Shown here in pieces: positions 1 to 13,108 of a DNA stretch of 64,000 bases; positions within the stretch are counted from its first letter, which is position 1, and each line of letters starts with the position of its first letter. A model generated the notes under the pieces. The model was not told the origin of the DNA. It did not search any database and saw only the letters and a program-made list of their open reading frames with translations. Origin of the DNA: Istiophorus platypterus (Eukaryota; Chordata; Actinopteri; Istiophoriformes; Istiophoridae); contig CM029119.1 of assembly GCA_016859345.1 (NCBI GenBank), forward strand, positions 409,501 through 473,500. The letters run 5' to 3'. A program made the position numbers and the translations under genes.

Positions 1-359
1 TTTTTTTACTTTTTCTTTTCTTAATCTACTTTAACCTCATCTACAATACAGATTTATTACCAGTCAAGAAAAGATTGCATAGAGATTTTTTTTTAACAAT
101 TTTAAATAACCAAACTACCTTTTTTCCTGGCCGTTAGTTAGAATTACTATTTTACTACACAGATATGTAGTTAGATTGCCATTCATTATTCTGCATAAAT
201 TTGAGTAAACATGTATGTTTTAAACTTCCTTTATATGTTAATATTTGACCACTGGTATGCATTTATTCAGACTGCCAATCCATCAACATTGACATTAGCC
301 CGATGCATGTGTGCAGAGTGCGCCTCTGTTTATTTGTGTACCAGTTCTTTCTTTTATTC
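1..359. repeat. Direct repeat, copy 1 (identical to 947-1305)
   Basis: Reading base by base, this stretch matches 947-1305 at a constant offset of 946 with no mismatch that I could find. The match ends at the shared 'cttttattc'; copy 1 continues 'attcaacatatt' and copy 2 continues 'tcttgtctctgt'. The left end is cut by the window edge, so the true unit may be longer. The shared right end does not end in CA, which argues against an LTR. Identity is far higher than between the old transposon copies elsewhere in the window, so this is either a very young duplication or an uncollapsed assembly duplicate. Confidence 0.9.
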
Positions 360-946
360 ATTCAACATATTAAAATTCACTGCGATAGGATGTAAGAAAT
401 AGCACTCCTGTTATCTGTGAGTGAGCATGAGTTACAATCATAAAGGGTCTAATTCTACTATTGAAAAGATTGGTCGTTTGAACTGTATTCATATGCAAGT
501 GGATCCATGATTTTGTTACTCTCCATGCATTTTTTGCTCACTGTACTGCAGGTTTTCACTGCCATCTGTTGGCAGCTCAGACACCCTGCTGCTAAAGACT
601 TCAAATTCAACATTCTGGACTACAGAAAAGAAAATTTCAGAGGAGTACTCATTTGTTAAGTGTTACTTTAAATGGCCTTTGCTAGGTTTAATCTACTTTA
701 ATTTTCTCTTTAGGCTCATGATGTCTAAACCGAAGGAAGTGATGAGGGTGGAAAACAGATGATGCTATTAGAGTAGATTACTTTTAACTTAAAATGATAA
801 GGTGGGAAGAAACTGAAATTAGAACAAAAAAACTGAATGAATATAAATGAAAAGCAATGAATTTAGAGAAAATACAGTATATGTTAAGTGCGCTGGGAAG
901 AAAATAATGTATATTATTGTATAAATGTATATAAATATGGGATTCT
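360..946. other. Spacer between the two direct-repeat copies
   Basis: AT-rich sequence with no recognisable coding or repeat signal. The phrase 'aatctacttta' near 690 echoes the start of the flanking repeat, but only over about a dozen bases. If the duplication is tandem, this spacer is the part of the first unit that is not present after the second copy. Confidence 0.5.
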
Positions 947-1305
947 TTTTTTTACTTTTTCTTTTCTTAATCTACTTTAACCTCATCTACAATACAGATT
1001 TATTACCAGTCAAGAAAAGATTGCATAGAGATTTTTTTTTAACAATTTTAAATAACCAAACTACCTTTTTTCCTGGCCGTTAGTTAGAATTACTATTTTA
1101 CTACACAGATATGTAGTTAGATTGCCATTCATTATTCTGCATAAATTTGAGTAAACATGTATGTTTTAAACTTCCTTTATATGTTAATATTTGACCACTG
1201 GTATGCATTTATTCAGACTGCCAATCCATCAACATTGACATTAGCCCGATGCATGTGTGCAGAGTGCGCCTCTGTTTATTTGTGTACCAGTTCTTTCTTT
1301 TATTC
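947..1305. repeat. Direct repeat, copy 2
   Basis: Second perfect copy of 1-359. It begins in a T run (eight T before 'actttttc', against at least seven at the window edge in copy 1) and stops at 1305. Homopolymer lengths (nine T in 'agattttttttt', six T in 'ctacctttttt') are the same in both copies, which is unusual for an old repeat. Confidence 0.9.
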
Positions 1306-3440
1306 TCTTGTCTCTGTAAATTCATGAAGCTATGGAGCTTTAAGATGATTACTAATTCTTTGCTGCTGTTCACCTGGCTCATACACATCTTCACCTACAA
1401 CCCTATGTTTTAGAAATTACAATTACAATCAACTAAACTACAACAGAAAATATGTTTGTATGAAAAATAACTGCAATCAGATTATCTTTACTATAAACAT
1501 AACATAAATTATGATATGTTATTAATTTACACATTTACTGAACATATCAGTTAAGTGTTCTCAGAAAACAACTTTGTTTTGTGTGCTTTGTATGCCCGCC
1601 ATCTACCCCAACCATGTCCTCATGAATAAGCAGCTGTTGATAGAAGTAGCTGTTCATTAAGTAAGAAAAAAGTTTACTCTGAAATTAATCAAGCCTGTAA
1701 TACTTGAAATAAAAACAAATATCCTGACCACATGATTAAAAAATAAGAAAAAGGGGTTTTCACTTAAACTTGCAACATAGTGTGACCTCATCTTTTTGTG
1801 TCTGTCTGTTACTCCATATGCAATGGGACCTCCTCTAAAATTTGCTTTGGTTTCAGTCATCTTTACAACAAAAAAGAAAAACATCGACACAAACACAACC
1901 TGAATAACAAATTCTATCCCAGAAGTGGGCTCTGCCTTTGCTTAAACTATAGGAATATGCACATTTCTTTCAGTTTGCCTTATAATTAATGAGGGAGAGA
2001 CCTCAAAAAATATAGACCCAAATCACATTTTAAATCATAACAGCTGATTCATTCATAGATTCAATCTGAACACAGGTCTAGCATTGAGTCAAGTTTAGTA
2101 AACTTTGATAGTGAAATTGATAGTGTGACCTGTGAGCAAATGGAGACTCAGATCTTCCCAAATGGAGGAAGTTACTGTGTAACACCTTCCAGTATATCTG
2201 TATATAGCCCTGCTCTCCTGGAGTATGGATTGCTTTACCAGAAATATGTGATATAAAGGCCAGTGAAACAAGAGTGGATGGCTCAAATACATTCCTTTTA
2301 ATAAACTGTTTTAGCTTTCTTTCTTGTCAGCCCCAGATGGCACAGTCAGTAACCAAGATTTCAGCACCACCTATTTCACAATGACATGCATATTAAACTC
2401 TCTGCTATTTTCTGGTTCATGTTGGTACTAAAAGAAAAGATGTAACACTGGAACATACAGTACTAAAAGGCAGTTTTAATTTCATGATGCATGACTCCAT
2501 GTTCCCAATGTTTTCTTGGGATAAAATTACCAGAAATACCGGGTAAGCAAATTTCAAATCTGGCTTCAGGCTGTCAAGACCAGTATTTATTACTTTATTT
2601 AATTTTTTTCATTTATTTTTTTGTAATTTGTAAGGCCTGTACTTAATTATTTGAATAGTCTGGGTACTGTTGTAATATGCTTTAAATCCCTGTGAATTTA
2701 TTAAAAAAAAGAGAAAAAAAAGAAACAAAAAGAAATAAAACCTCCCTCTATGTAGGTAAACATGGTAAAAATGAGTGATGTATACTTTATGCACTGTTGC
2801 AGTTTTGTACCATGCATCTTATGTGACCCTTAAAGGCAGCATATTATAATCCTGAAATAATGAATATGGAATTTTATGGGAATTATTGTTTTTAATGCAA
2901 AATAAATTTAATATGTTATATGTATGTTATGTATACATATTATTCTATTAAATCCAACTTCACCATTGAGTTCAGTCAGTCAAAGCTGTGTCTTGTTAAT
3001 CCTATTCTACTGGCTTTATTTTTGATCAATTTGACAAGACCACCCATTAGAAAAAGAGAGTTTAAAAATGCTTAAAGTCAAAGAAATTAAATGTGAAGAA
3101 AGTTGCATATGTCCTTGTCTCTTCACTTTACTCAGCACTTTACATCTCTTTCTACTGTAAAAGCTGCTGAAGGATTATAAAAAACCAGAGTCCACACTAT
3201 GTTTTTGAATGCAAACAAAGCTGCAAGAAGTAGGAATGTAAAAAATTCCAAGTGGGTACAGCATACAAATGTTCCTACTCGAGCCTAGAGTGGATTAACA
3301 TAATTAAAAATCTTGAGTTGTAGTCAATTATAAGTAGGATAAACTCAAAGACTAAACTTAGAAAAGTTAAACAGATCAAATTTTTCCTGGAGTTTGTTAT
3401 ATTGAAATTTTGTCCTTAAATGCCCCCCCCCCAGGTCAAT
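1306..3440. other. Unassigned AT-rich DNA
   Basis: No gene, transposon end or RNA gene recognised. Open frames here are short, with no family resemblance. Homopolymer and A-rich runs occur near 2700-2740, and a C run sits at 3423-3432 just before a SINE fragment. Confidence 0.5.
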
Positions 3441-3610
3441 TGTTCAATCCGCATCTCCTCAAGTCTGCCTGTCAAAGTGTCCTAGGGCAAGTTACTGAAC
3501 TGTACCGTTTATTAATGTGTGTGAATGGATGAATGTGGCAGTAGTGTAAAAATGCTTTGAGTAGTTGATGAGACTAGAAAAGTGCTATATAAGTCCAGTC
3601 AATTTACCAT
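3441..3610 (+). mobile_element. Teleost tRNA-type SINE, 5' truncated (copy 1)
   Basis: Starts around 'gttcaatcc', close to a pol III B box (GGTTCRANNCC), and continues through 'gggcaagttactgaactg', 'gaatggatgaatgtgg' and the tail 'gactagaaaagtgctatat' to 'ccagtcaatttaccat'. The same ordered blocks occur at 9278-9563 and 9912-10135. The upstream A-box part is absent. Assignment to a widespread fish SINE family is from memory of its tail; the exact family name is left open. Confidence 0.7.
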
Positions 3611-5930
3611 CTCTCTCTACAGTGTAGTACTTGTCATTGCAACAGTTTGTGGTGATCTTGTATAGAATTGAATTAAACTCGACAATGATTTTAAAGGAAA
3701 GGTAGCGATTACCCTGCTTCCAAGCTTCTCAAGCCGCTAGAATTATAGTAATAACATCACTATTACCATATACTTATCATAAATACCACAGCAATACGAG
3801 CTTTATAACGTTGACACAACAACACAATTGCAACAATAGCATTATGGTGCTACAACATCACTAACCCAAAAACAGAAATACAATTTCAGAAAACCATTAT
3901 GATGCTACAAAAATAGATGAAAGCCACATCAGTATAATGATACAAAAGCACAACTGCAACAACATTATAACTGTAAAATTAATAATTGTAATGCATAATG
4001 TACTCCACAGTTTTCATTATGTAGATACAGCGATCTACTATTAAGAATGACAAAATGCATTTTCATATAAATATATATAATACAACACTTTGTAAGTTTA
4101 CTATGACAGAAAAATAAGACCTTGGTGGGATGTTTTGGAAAGAAGTAATATCTGTTCGCTGAAATTTGCTCTACTTTTTCTACTGTTTGTTCTCCAAAAT
4201 CCCCTGAGAAAACTATTTGGCTATTTAGCTTCTAAAAGTTCCACTACATTCAACAGCTAGCCTGCTGCTGCTGAAAACCAGGTTGGTGGGAGCAGAGTTT
4301 GTGGGGAAAAAAAGAGAGTTCATAATCATGGATGAATAGAGCTTTAAAAGGACCTCTTCTCAGGACCATCTGGGCATGAACAGACTATAGTTGTTCGCTA
4401 TCTTTCTCACTGTCCTGTTAGCTTTGTTGCACCTGTTAGGGCAGGACAATTTATGGTCCACCTTTATTATTCATATTAGTATCTTAGCTTTAAGAAGCAA
4501 CATACAAAGCTGGAGCAGCAGCAAATGTTTTTATGTGGTTGTAAGTCAATTTTCTAGGAGCTCTCTGGTGTGCATGCTGTAGATTTGTCCACAGCACAAA
4601 TTACAGTGCGACAGTACAGCAGGAACTGCCATTAGGATGAGAGTGTAGCAGTATGTACAGATCACTGGGCACAGTAAGCATGCGGAAAATCTAGTATTTT
4701 CCATCCTTATTTATGAATAGGGAGAATAGGAGACTAAAGCCTCATAACTGACCATAAAGGTGACACAATACAATAAAAAAATTATAGTCTCAGGAACAAA
4801 TTACCCAGTGGTAGCGAGTGTATTGAATTCAGTAAGTATTCCCAATGAAATTGTAAGTCTGTGTTGATTTACTTTCAAATGTAATTGCAATGCATCCTTG
4901 TTAATTGCAGACAGAACTGCAGACAGAATATTCTTTTATGTATCCCATGTGGTACAAATGTGACATATTAAGGTGGTTTGAGCAATCAGACCTCAATCCA
5001 CCTAGAATGCTTCTTGAGGGTCAATGTTCTACCATTACACTAATCATGCACTAAGCCATTTTATGTCATTACACCACACCATGCACTGTGTGCAATGCTT
5101 TCCTTGCATATACATTGCAGAGGGATAGCTGATTGAAAATAATAAGTGGCAGCTTTGTTTGAGTTTGGTTGTTCAAAGGAATGCTGTTAAATGGCTCTGT
5201 TGTGTCTCTATTCTCTTTGAACCAGTTTATCTTGGTGTCAAAATATATACAGTCTGACATCACTTTCCCATTGGTCTCAGACTTTTGGAATCCGCTGTAT
5301 ATAAACTACATAAACCTAAAAAAAAATGCACAAAATGCACTGCACATTACCCTCAAAACACATACTAACCAATAACTTAAATCAGGAAAAGTATATGTGC
5401 CCCCCAAAAAAGTTCAGCAAAAATAAGCAGTCTAGCTGAGTGATGAGAGGATGAAAACAGCCTCTTCTCTTCTTCTCTTCTTTTTGATTTTCCCATTCAA
5501 ATTAAAAATGTATGCCCCGAAATTTTTTAATTACCTACCTACCTCCTTTAATTACCCTCTACATTACCTATGGTAATTTATTCCCCCAAGTTAAATCACA
5601 TATTGAGGGTGTAGTTGAAAGTTGCTGTGAAACCAATGTAAACAATTATTTTCAATGAAGAGTAGCTAAATCCTGCTTGAAAAGCCATTAGGTTGCTAGA
5701 TGATGTGATATACTAATTAGCGTATTCCTGGCATCATTGTATTGTATTTACAATGTGTGTGGCATCAGCATTTTTCAGCCTTTTATCTATCTGCTTCTCT
5801 CCTACTGTCTGTGCTCACATATGCAAATTTTATTACAGCTGAACCAATAAAGCTGTTCTTATTAATCTGTTTTTTTTCTTCCACTGTTTTCTTAACTGGA
5901 GGGATAGTCTAATAGTGAAAAAAGTGAAAG
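3611..5930. other. Unassigned AT-rich DNA
   Basis: Contains 'acaacaac'/'attat' simple patches around 3760-3990 and a C run at 5400-5405. I see no coding, RNA or transposon signal that I can support. Confidence 0.5.
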
Positions 5931-7800
5931 TGTTGTCCTTCAGACTGTACTCCCACATCCCTCTACACGTTAACCACACCTCCTCTACACCCTTTATAAG
6001 TTATATGGAGAAAACACTTGGGACAGTCCAACACAGCCACTGTCGACTGATGGAGACATCCTGATGCAGCCAATTGAGCATCAGGAGGAATAAAAAATGG
6101 AAACTAGTGGGTGGCACCACCAGCAAAGACATCTAACAACCCTCAGGAGGTCGGGCTCCAGGACCCAAGAGCTCCACCAGAGGTTGAAATTCCAATGTCC
6201 CAGCTCAAAGATGGACAAATTTGAAAGACCCATCTCAAGATCAGTGTGACTCACCAGCAGTTGCTGATTTAGATGATAAGGACAATGGATTTGAAGAGTC
6301 CCAGCTTCCTGCCTCTTAAGATTCTCCCTCCCCCTTCACCACCATTCCTGGTCACCCTGTCCACACCGATGCCTTCTTCCTGTCCTTCAAAATCCCTTAA
6401 GGATGACATCGATGGGTGGATATCCTTGGTTTCAGCTTTTGTCATAGATGTGGAACATTCTGAATACAATACCATTCTGTACATACACATTTGGGAATGA
6501 AGTACAACTGTTGGGTCCTCTGCACAGGGACATATTTTTTTTTGCAAAAGACTTCTTTTAAACTTGCTAAATAATAGAAATAAACTGACCCCAGCCACCA
6601 ACTCCTTCTGCCAGGAACCTGTGACCCCATTTTCCTCTGTTTGTCAAAAAACTTTCTTTTTTCTCTGCCATCTGCTGAGGTCACACAATGGCCCTTTTGA
6701 AGGGTAAGGTGCTCTATCCCCTGTTACGCATCAAGATGAGAATATACTCTTGAAGAATTCCAGGATATTTAACCAGGAGATTCTCTTTCTTAGCTCCATA
6801 CTGAAATACATTATTTTGGCAATGTTCTGCCACAAAGCCTATATGGGGAGAAGAGACCTAACCCTAACCTGATAAAACTAGAGACCTGTTACACTTCAGT
6901 ATTATCCACAACAATGTGTAATATTTGGCCTACTGTCAAGACACCAGGCAAGTTCTGGCTAAGGCTTTCTAAATGCAATTTAACCAGGGGATTTCAGTTG
7001 GAGAGTTTACAACATGTTCATCACTATGGAAAGACATCTTAAAGATTTACCTCTGTGCACTGACTGTTGGGAATTTCAGGATCGATACCTTTCATTAGCA
7101 AAGACAACAAAGCCTTGCCCCCCATTTCCAACTGAAGTTTAATACTGGAAATGAGACTCAGAATATACCCTTGCCACATACCACCAGTCTTATTAAAAAG
7201 ACTGGAAAAATTTTTATCTGGAAATCAAATCCAAAAGACAGATTTTGGTGGATTATTATTGAAAACAGCAAATACCATCACTTTTTTAAAAGAAAAAAAA
7301 GAGGATAATCTTTAACTGGAAAGTCTTTTGCTGGGAGATGTATTTTGCAGCTCAAGGGCTTCTGACCAGTTACCTTTCATAAAGGACACCCATCTGGGAA
7401 GCATGGATATTATATATCTTATATCTTGGTCAAGCCACCTTTTTGATTCTTTTGGATTTCCTCTGGATTTTACTCATTACCCCTCAATCATCTTGTAATT
7501 TTGGAAAAATATAGCGGAACTTGTCGCATGCTCTACCACAACCATCAGCTTCAACACACCCTATCCACTGTGTTCAGGACTATATTTACTATCTCTTGCC
7601 ACCAGGCCTGTAGATTGTCTTTAAAACAAGTATTATCTTAAAAATGACTTCAAGGTATCCAATTTTGTGAAAGAATATCAATACTGTATTAGAACTCTTG
7701 GCTTTTTCTTTACAAATGTTTAAAGTTTGCTATAACTTGTGAAACATATGCTTTCATTTTCCTGCTCTGTATTTTTTTCAGTAAAAAAAAAAAATTGGAC
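5931..7800. other. Unassigned region, slightly richer in GC, possible decayed element
   Basis: Base composition is less AT-rich than its neighbours between about 5940 and 6720, and several frames stay open for 60-110 codons on both strands around 6269-6684. No start, splice pattern or family motif is convincing, and opposite-strand open frames overlap, which is typical of chance. It may be an old retroelement too decayed to name. Nothing functional is claimed. Confidence 0.3.
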
Positions 7801-8566
7801 TTTACATCAATATTTTTGCTCTCATTTTTATTTAATAATTTAAAAAAATATATCCATGGACACTATGCAACTGATAAATGCTTTATTGACTTGTCTCTTG
7901 CACAAGTTTATTGAAAAGCTGTAACAGTCAACCCTAACAGTCAATAATGTCACCATCTGCCCTTTTGTGTGACCGCCCGGACCATTTAATTCTTCTGTTT
8001 TATATAGAAATTACTTTTTTCCCATTTGAATTTTTACTTATTGTCTGTGTTTTATACCTATTTTCCCAGCCTGCCCTGTGTATTTAAGTCTCTTTGTTTC
8101 CCTCACACTTTGTCAGTTCATCTGCTTTTGTTCTTGTGCCTGTTCCTTAGTGTTCTTGTATATTTACCTTTACCTCGTTCTTGCTCCGAGTGTTTGGATT
8201 ACCAGTTTTTCAATGCCTGTTTCCTGTACAATTGTGCTTGCCTGTCATCTCAACTGACTCTTCACCTCTCATCCTGTTAGCCACCTGTTTTTGTTCAACC
8301 ACATCTTTGCTTCGGCATGCCTGTGTGTCTGCATTTTGGTCCTTCTCTGCTAACTGTGTCAGTGCAAAGTGACCAATTATGGACCTAGCAGACACTTCTT
8401 TCAAAAATGAACTTTAAAAACTATCATATAACCTAATGCTACTGTATCATGGGTGGTTAAAAGACATTTGTTTGGTCTACAATGAGCGTATTCTGAGGAA
8501 GGCAAGCAGGGAAACCTTAGTTAAGGAATTATCTGCCTGACTGGCTCAAGAGCATTTTGGATATCC
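7801..8566. other. Unassigned pyrimidine-rich DNA
   Basis: Pyrimidine-rich on the plus strand from about 8040 to 8390. Frames over it are leucine/cysteine-rich because of composition and resemble no protein family I know. Confidence 0.4.
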
Positions 8567-8890
8567 CTAATTACCAGCCAGTCTCCCTGCCTAGGGAAGT
8601 CACAAGACAGCAAGTCTCCCAGCTGGCTGGTCTCCAGCATATAATTCACCAGCATGCTAACCTCCAGCCTGCTAGCCATCAGCCAGTTTCCAAGTTGGCT
8701 AGCCCAATCCCCAACTAGTACTCCAATCAGCTAGCCCATGGGCTGCTAGCCTCCATCCTGCAAGCCATCAGAATGCCAGCCTTCCGTGTTCACTCTGGCC
8801 TGCTAGCCTCCAGCATAATAGCCTTAAACCTACACCCAGATTTGTGAGTCTTCAGCCTTCCCTTTCTGAGTCAGCTAGTTCCTTAATGAA
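8567..8890. repeat. Degenerate minisatellite built on CTGCTAGCC / CAGCCAG phrases
   Basis: The hexamer GCTAGC occurs five times within roughly 150 bases (8678-8805 region), each flanked by variants of 'ctccagc' or 'catcag'; related phrases such as 'ccagccagtctccc' and 'catgctaacctccagcc' extend it to both sides. Spacing is irregular, about 20-30 bases, so this is an old tandem array rather than a clean satellite. Confidence 0.6.
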
Positions 8891-9277
8891 CTAGCTTCCT
8901 TTTTGATCCTGACCCTGACATTGTGCAGTTACCCTACAAGGAGTGACTGCTGATGAGAGTGACAAGAATGAAAAGCTTGGCCTTTTTCATGGGGTTCCTT
9001 GGAGATGACAGAGGATGTGGATGTCGTGGCTCCTGGAGGCATATGCTTCCAGTGTTAATGTTGGCTCTTAGTTTGGTAACACATAAACGCTGAGGTTAGA
9101 TAAGGTGACAGCTTGGTCAGTGTTGGATTTTAGAGAATGACAATATGGCCTCTTCTTTGAGATAGTATGTATTGTGTAAACTCAATGCATATCTAACTAG
9201 CAAAAATACCAGTAGAAAAGATTAGTTTGTTGATACTGGGTGAGTGCTATCACACTATTGGACTAAAGGCTGGACTT
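8891..9277. other. Unassigned DNA
   Basis: Nothing recognised between the minisatellite and the next SINE. Confidence 0.4.
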
Positions 9278-9563
9278 GGGGCAGCTGTGACTCAGGAGGT
9301 AGAGCCTTCATCCACTAACTGAGAGGTCAGTGGTATGACCGTTCACCAGATTCTTCATGCCACATGTTGAAGTGACTTTGGGCAAGATACTGAATCCCAA
9401 AATTGCCCTCAATGAAGTGTGTCTATGTATAGAAAGTATGTATGTATAGAAAAGCACTGTGTGAATGTTTTGGTGAGTGGGTGAATGCGGTATGTAGTGA
9501 AAAGCGCTTTTAGTGGTCAATAAGACTAGAAAAGTGCTATATAAGTGCAGTCCATTTACAATT
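9278..9563 (+). mobile_element. Teleost tRNA-type SINE, near full length (copy 2)
   Basis: The head 'ggggcagctgtgactcagg' followed by 'aggtagagcc' resembles a pol III A box (TGGCTCAGxxGG), then comes a degenerate B-box region near 'ggtatgaccgttcacc'. The body carries 'gtgactttgggcaagatact' and the tail 'gactagaaaagtgctatat' then 'aagtgcagtccatttaca'. This is the most complete of three copies in the window, all on the plus strand. It should be transcriptionally dead given the damaged B box. Confidence 0.75.
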
Positions 9564-9911
9564 TACTTGAAGTTCACTGGGACACTATAATAACAAGAAA
9601 TTGAATTAAATGGTCATTTAGTACTATTCTGCTTGTAACAAAAGAGGATATTAGCTGTTCTTCTCTGTAGAGATGTCACAGAGAAGAACTCTTCACAATG
9701 AATACATAAAGCATGACAACATAATGGCAATGGCCAGCTTTACTCCACAGAAGCCACGGTAACTGATCATGTAAGGCCAGTTAGATAACAGGACACCAAT
9801 ATGACATGCACTTTCCTCAAAGAAATGTAAGCTGTTTTTGCTTGCATATTTTGTGTAATTTGGAGTTTGGGCTGTTTGGTAGGTCCTCAAATTCCAATGC
9901 AGGGACAAGGT

Positions 9912-10135
9912 CAGCTTTCCTTCAGGAGGTAATTGGGGGTCATCCACTAATTAAAAGGTTTGATCTTCCTGGTATGTCAAAGTATGCTTGGATACTGAAC
10001 CCTAAGTGGCTCCTGATGGTCTGACCAGCACCATCTATGTGTAAGTGTGCATGAAAAATGAAAATTGTAAAGCACTTGTCTGTTAAAGCAGAAAAGCACT
10101 ATTCTCTATAAGTGCATTCCATTACTATTTACTGC
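9912..10135 (+). mobile_element. Teleost tRNA-type SINE, diverged (copy 3)
   Basis: Shares 'tcaggaggtaa', 'catccactaatta', 'ttggatactgaaccc', 'gtaaagcac' and the tail 'ctctataagtgcattcc' with copy 2, in the same order, only about 350 bases downstream in the same orientation. It is clearly more diverged than copy 2, so two independent insertions are more likely than a recent tandem duplication. Confidence 0.65.
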
Positions 10136-10847
10136 TGCTTTTAAACATACAGTAATACATTAGACAATGGCATGCTTCCAACTGTTTATGTTTGTCCTTT
10201 TCATGTTTAAATATAACAAAGCCCTCTTGGCAGAATGGGAGCAGAGCTTCACAGCCAGTTTGACATCTGATGGAAAGTCTAAAACCAGAAGAGTGGAGGT
10301 TGTTACAGCAGCTCATTGTTTTAGAAAGAAATGTTCAGCTATCACATATAGGTGTAATGTTTAAGTGTTCCCCAAACATACTCTGCTTGGGTATACACAT
10401 AATTCCAATCTATACATTAGAGTGCACACTACAGTTTTAGAACAATATTGCAACCTTGGATAAAAGCCCTTTCTTTAAAACATGAAGTCACTGCAGATAC
10501 AAATTTGCAGAACTTTTAGCCTCTTGCCTGTCTTAATGACAACTAACATTTAAAATGTGGTAGTGCACAAACCCATGCCTCTCCCGGGAGAGTTAAACAT
10601 TTGTGAGATTATCCTGCACTGTCAACGCAGGTACCACTGGCTTAACCTATTTCGCATCAAGAAATGTAGCTGCAGAGAATCTGACAGTGGGGAGGGAGGA
10701 GGCAAATGGTGGTAGAAGAGTGAGGAGAGAAAGATAGATGTAGATATGGAGATGAGGTGTAACAGAAAGAGCTTTACATTAGGCAAAAGGGGAAGTATGA
10801 GGAGATAAATGAACCAAACAAACACATTAAAGTCTGTTTAAACAAAT

Positions 10848-10875
10848 TTGTTGCACCAACAGGTTGGTGCAACAA
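10848..10875. repeat. Perfect 13-bp palindrome with 2-base loop
   Basis: The left arm TTGTTGCACCAAC and the right arm GTTGGTGCAACAA are exact reverse complements separated by 'ag'. No T-run or other terminator context follows and no element boundary is visible nearby. Confidence 0.85.
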
Positions 10876-13108
10876 TAATCACAATTAAAGCTCAGAATTA
10901 AACTATTACCAATTAGGAGTGGTTAATATGGATGATATCATTTATAAGTCATTTTGAATAGTTATATTGATGCTTACTTTATAAACTAAATTACCTTTTG
11001 AAATTAACCAGACAAGAATCCAGAGAATTAAAAACCTGAAAAAAACATGGACTCAATTACATAGAGGTGTTAATTACACATATCAAAACCTATTCATGCA
11101 ATAAATCTATTAACTAATCTTGTTACAAAAATATTTCTCTCTGTCACTTGTGGCATTAAAGACATCACCGTCTACACTATTAGAAATGAGGAGAAACAAA
11201 AAACAAGTCTCTGCTTTGATATACCATCATAGAAGTTCTCAGTAACTGGAGCATATGAGCAAAAACTAAAGAACATACAGCACCTATATATTTTTGTGTA
11301 GTGCATTAGGTAAAAATTCAGTTTAAAGAAATGGGTGTTGCCCTTTATTTTAGGGTACAGACAACTATGTGTTCATTCATTTCAACAGATATTCTTTTTG
11401 AATGATGAGAGTGCCTGTGTAACCACATATACTTTAGCATAGACTTTTTTTTAATTAAGACTGAGTTTTACAAACCATGTGTGAGTTTTAATACTTATCA
11501 CTGCTGTTCACAGCATACATGAAATTATTGCTCATTACCACAACAATCTGGTATGCAAATCAACTGAAATGCCTTACTTATGTTCTTCATTATTGGAGTT
11601 AGGAGAACTGCATGTGCATGACTCCAAGCACTGCTTGTATCTTGCCCCACAACGGAAAGAGCATAAGAATAGCACAGGGATGAACTTTGCTTAAGGCCTG
11701 AGTTGACCTCTCTATAAATGATGGAAGCAATGTGCCCACTTGCAAGTGTTTGAATAAACCAAGAAAGACATCTCTCTTTCTATGTGATTAAACAAGAGTT
11801 GTCAAAACAGCTGCCCTTCACTTACCTTCCAGCCTTTGAACAATACTACAATGTAGCTGCTAGACTTGTTGCTGCAATTTGATTGATCAAAGACTTAAAG
11901 TACCTGTAAGTGTTACTACTTTTTTTTGGCATCTTGATTTAAATTCTTTCATTATTATCTTAAGGTAATTATCTTAAGGTAATTCAATATTCCTGCTCCT
12001 TCTACTGATGAAAAAAATAAAAAGTAATATATATGGGATCAACACAATTATAATTTTTTGGATGATTCAACTTCACCAGTGTAAAAAAGAAAATTTGAAA
12101 AAAAAAACAAAATTTCAAGGGAAAAAACTTGAAAGAAATTTAGAATTTTCAGTTTATAAATTAACTTTTTAGTCAACAATCTTTATAGCTTTGTTCTACT
12201 CTGGGCATTCATCAACCATAGCAAGGAGTGGCTGTATAGTTATCTTCATCATGGTTTGTGTTAGTTGGATTGTGATCAGAGGGAAGAATGAACTCCTCTC
12301 AGACCCCTGTAAACAAAAACAAATAATGACCTCCATTGTGCAACTTTCTTTTAGTGATAATATTATCACAGTGATATTGTTACAACACAATTATATACAC
12401 CAAAACTTAGATTTTCTTTGACATGTTTTTGGCAACATATTCATAACTCACAGCAGTGCACAGTACTTACAAAAATGCACAATCCCAGTCCCTGAGCCAC
12501 TACAACAAAACACTGGCACAACAGTGAACTGATTATGGAGTCCCTCCACATTAACTCTCTGAGCAAAAACTGAGACAAAGTTGCTATATGGTTTTTGCAC
12601 CTTTTTGTTTATTTTAAAATAAGGGAGAAACTGTAAGTGTATTATTTGTTATTATTTGGAAACTATTTTCACATAATCGTATGCTTATCTTGTGAAATCT
12701 TATGAAAAAATTAATCTTGTTATGAAAGATTTCATAATGCTTCACCTTTAAATGATATGATACATTACATATGTACATTACAGTTATGTGAACTTGCATG
12801 ATTTAATTATGATGCTAAATGTTAATGATTCATGGAAATATTAGCTACAAAGGAGTGAACAATTGAATAAGTTCTTACAGAGTTATATGTCTGTACAAAT
12901 TGACTCCCGCAGCTCTTGGTAAAATTGCACAGAGCCACTCACAGCAACAGGGTTTGTGTGTTTGTGTTTGTATGTATGTTTTTGTTTTCACCAAACCACT
13001 AACTAGATAAGAGTGTCTTTTACTGATCTACAATTTAGCTAAAAAACTAAAGGTTTTAGGGCTGGAGTTTTGCACTATTTATTATCAGGCCTCTTACACA
13101 CCCACACA
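10876..13108. other. Unassigned AT-rich DNA
   Basis: No gene or named element. A 17-base tandem duplication 'attatcttaaggtaatt' lies at about 11955-11985. The last bases before the gap are CA-rich ('cacacccacaca'), suggesting a microsatellite caused the gap. Confidence 0.5.

Noticed and set aside
1..1305. TRIM or LTR-pair interpretation of the 359-bp direct repeats
   Set aside because: The shared right boundary ends in 'tattc' rather than CA, and neither a PBS nor a polypurine tract is seen in the spacer.
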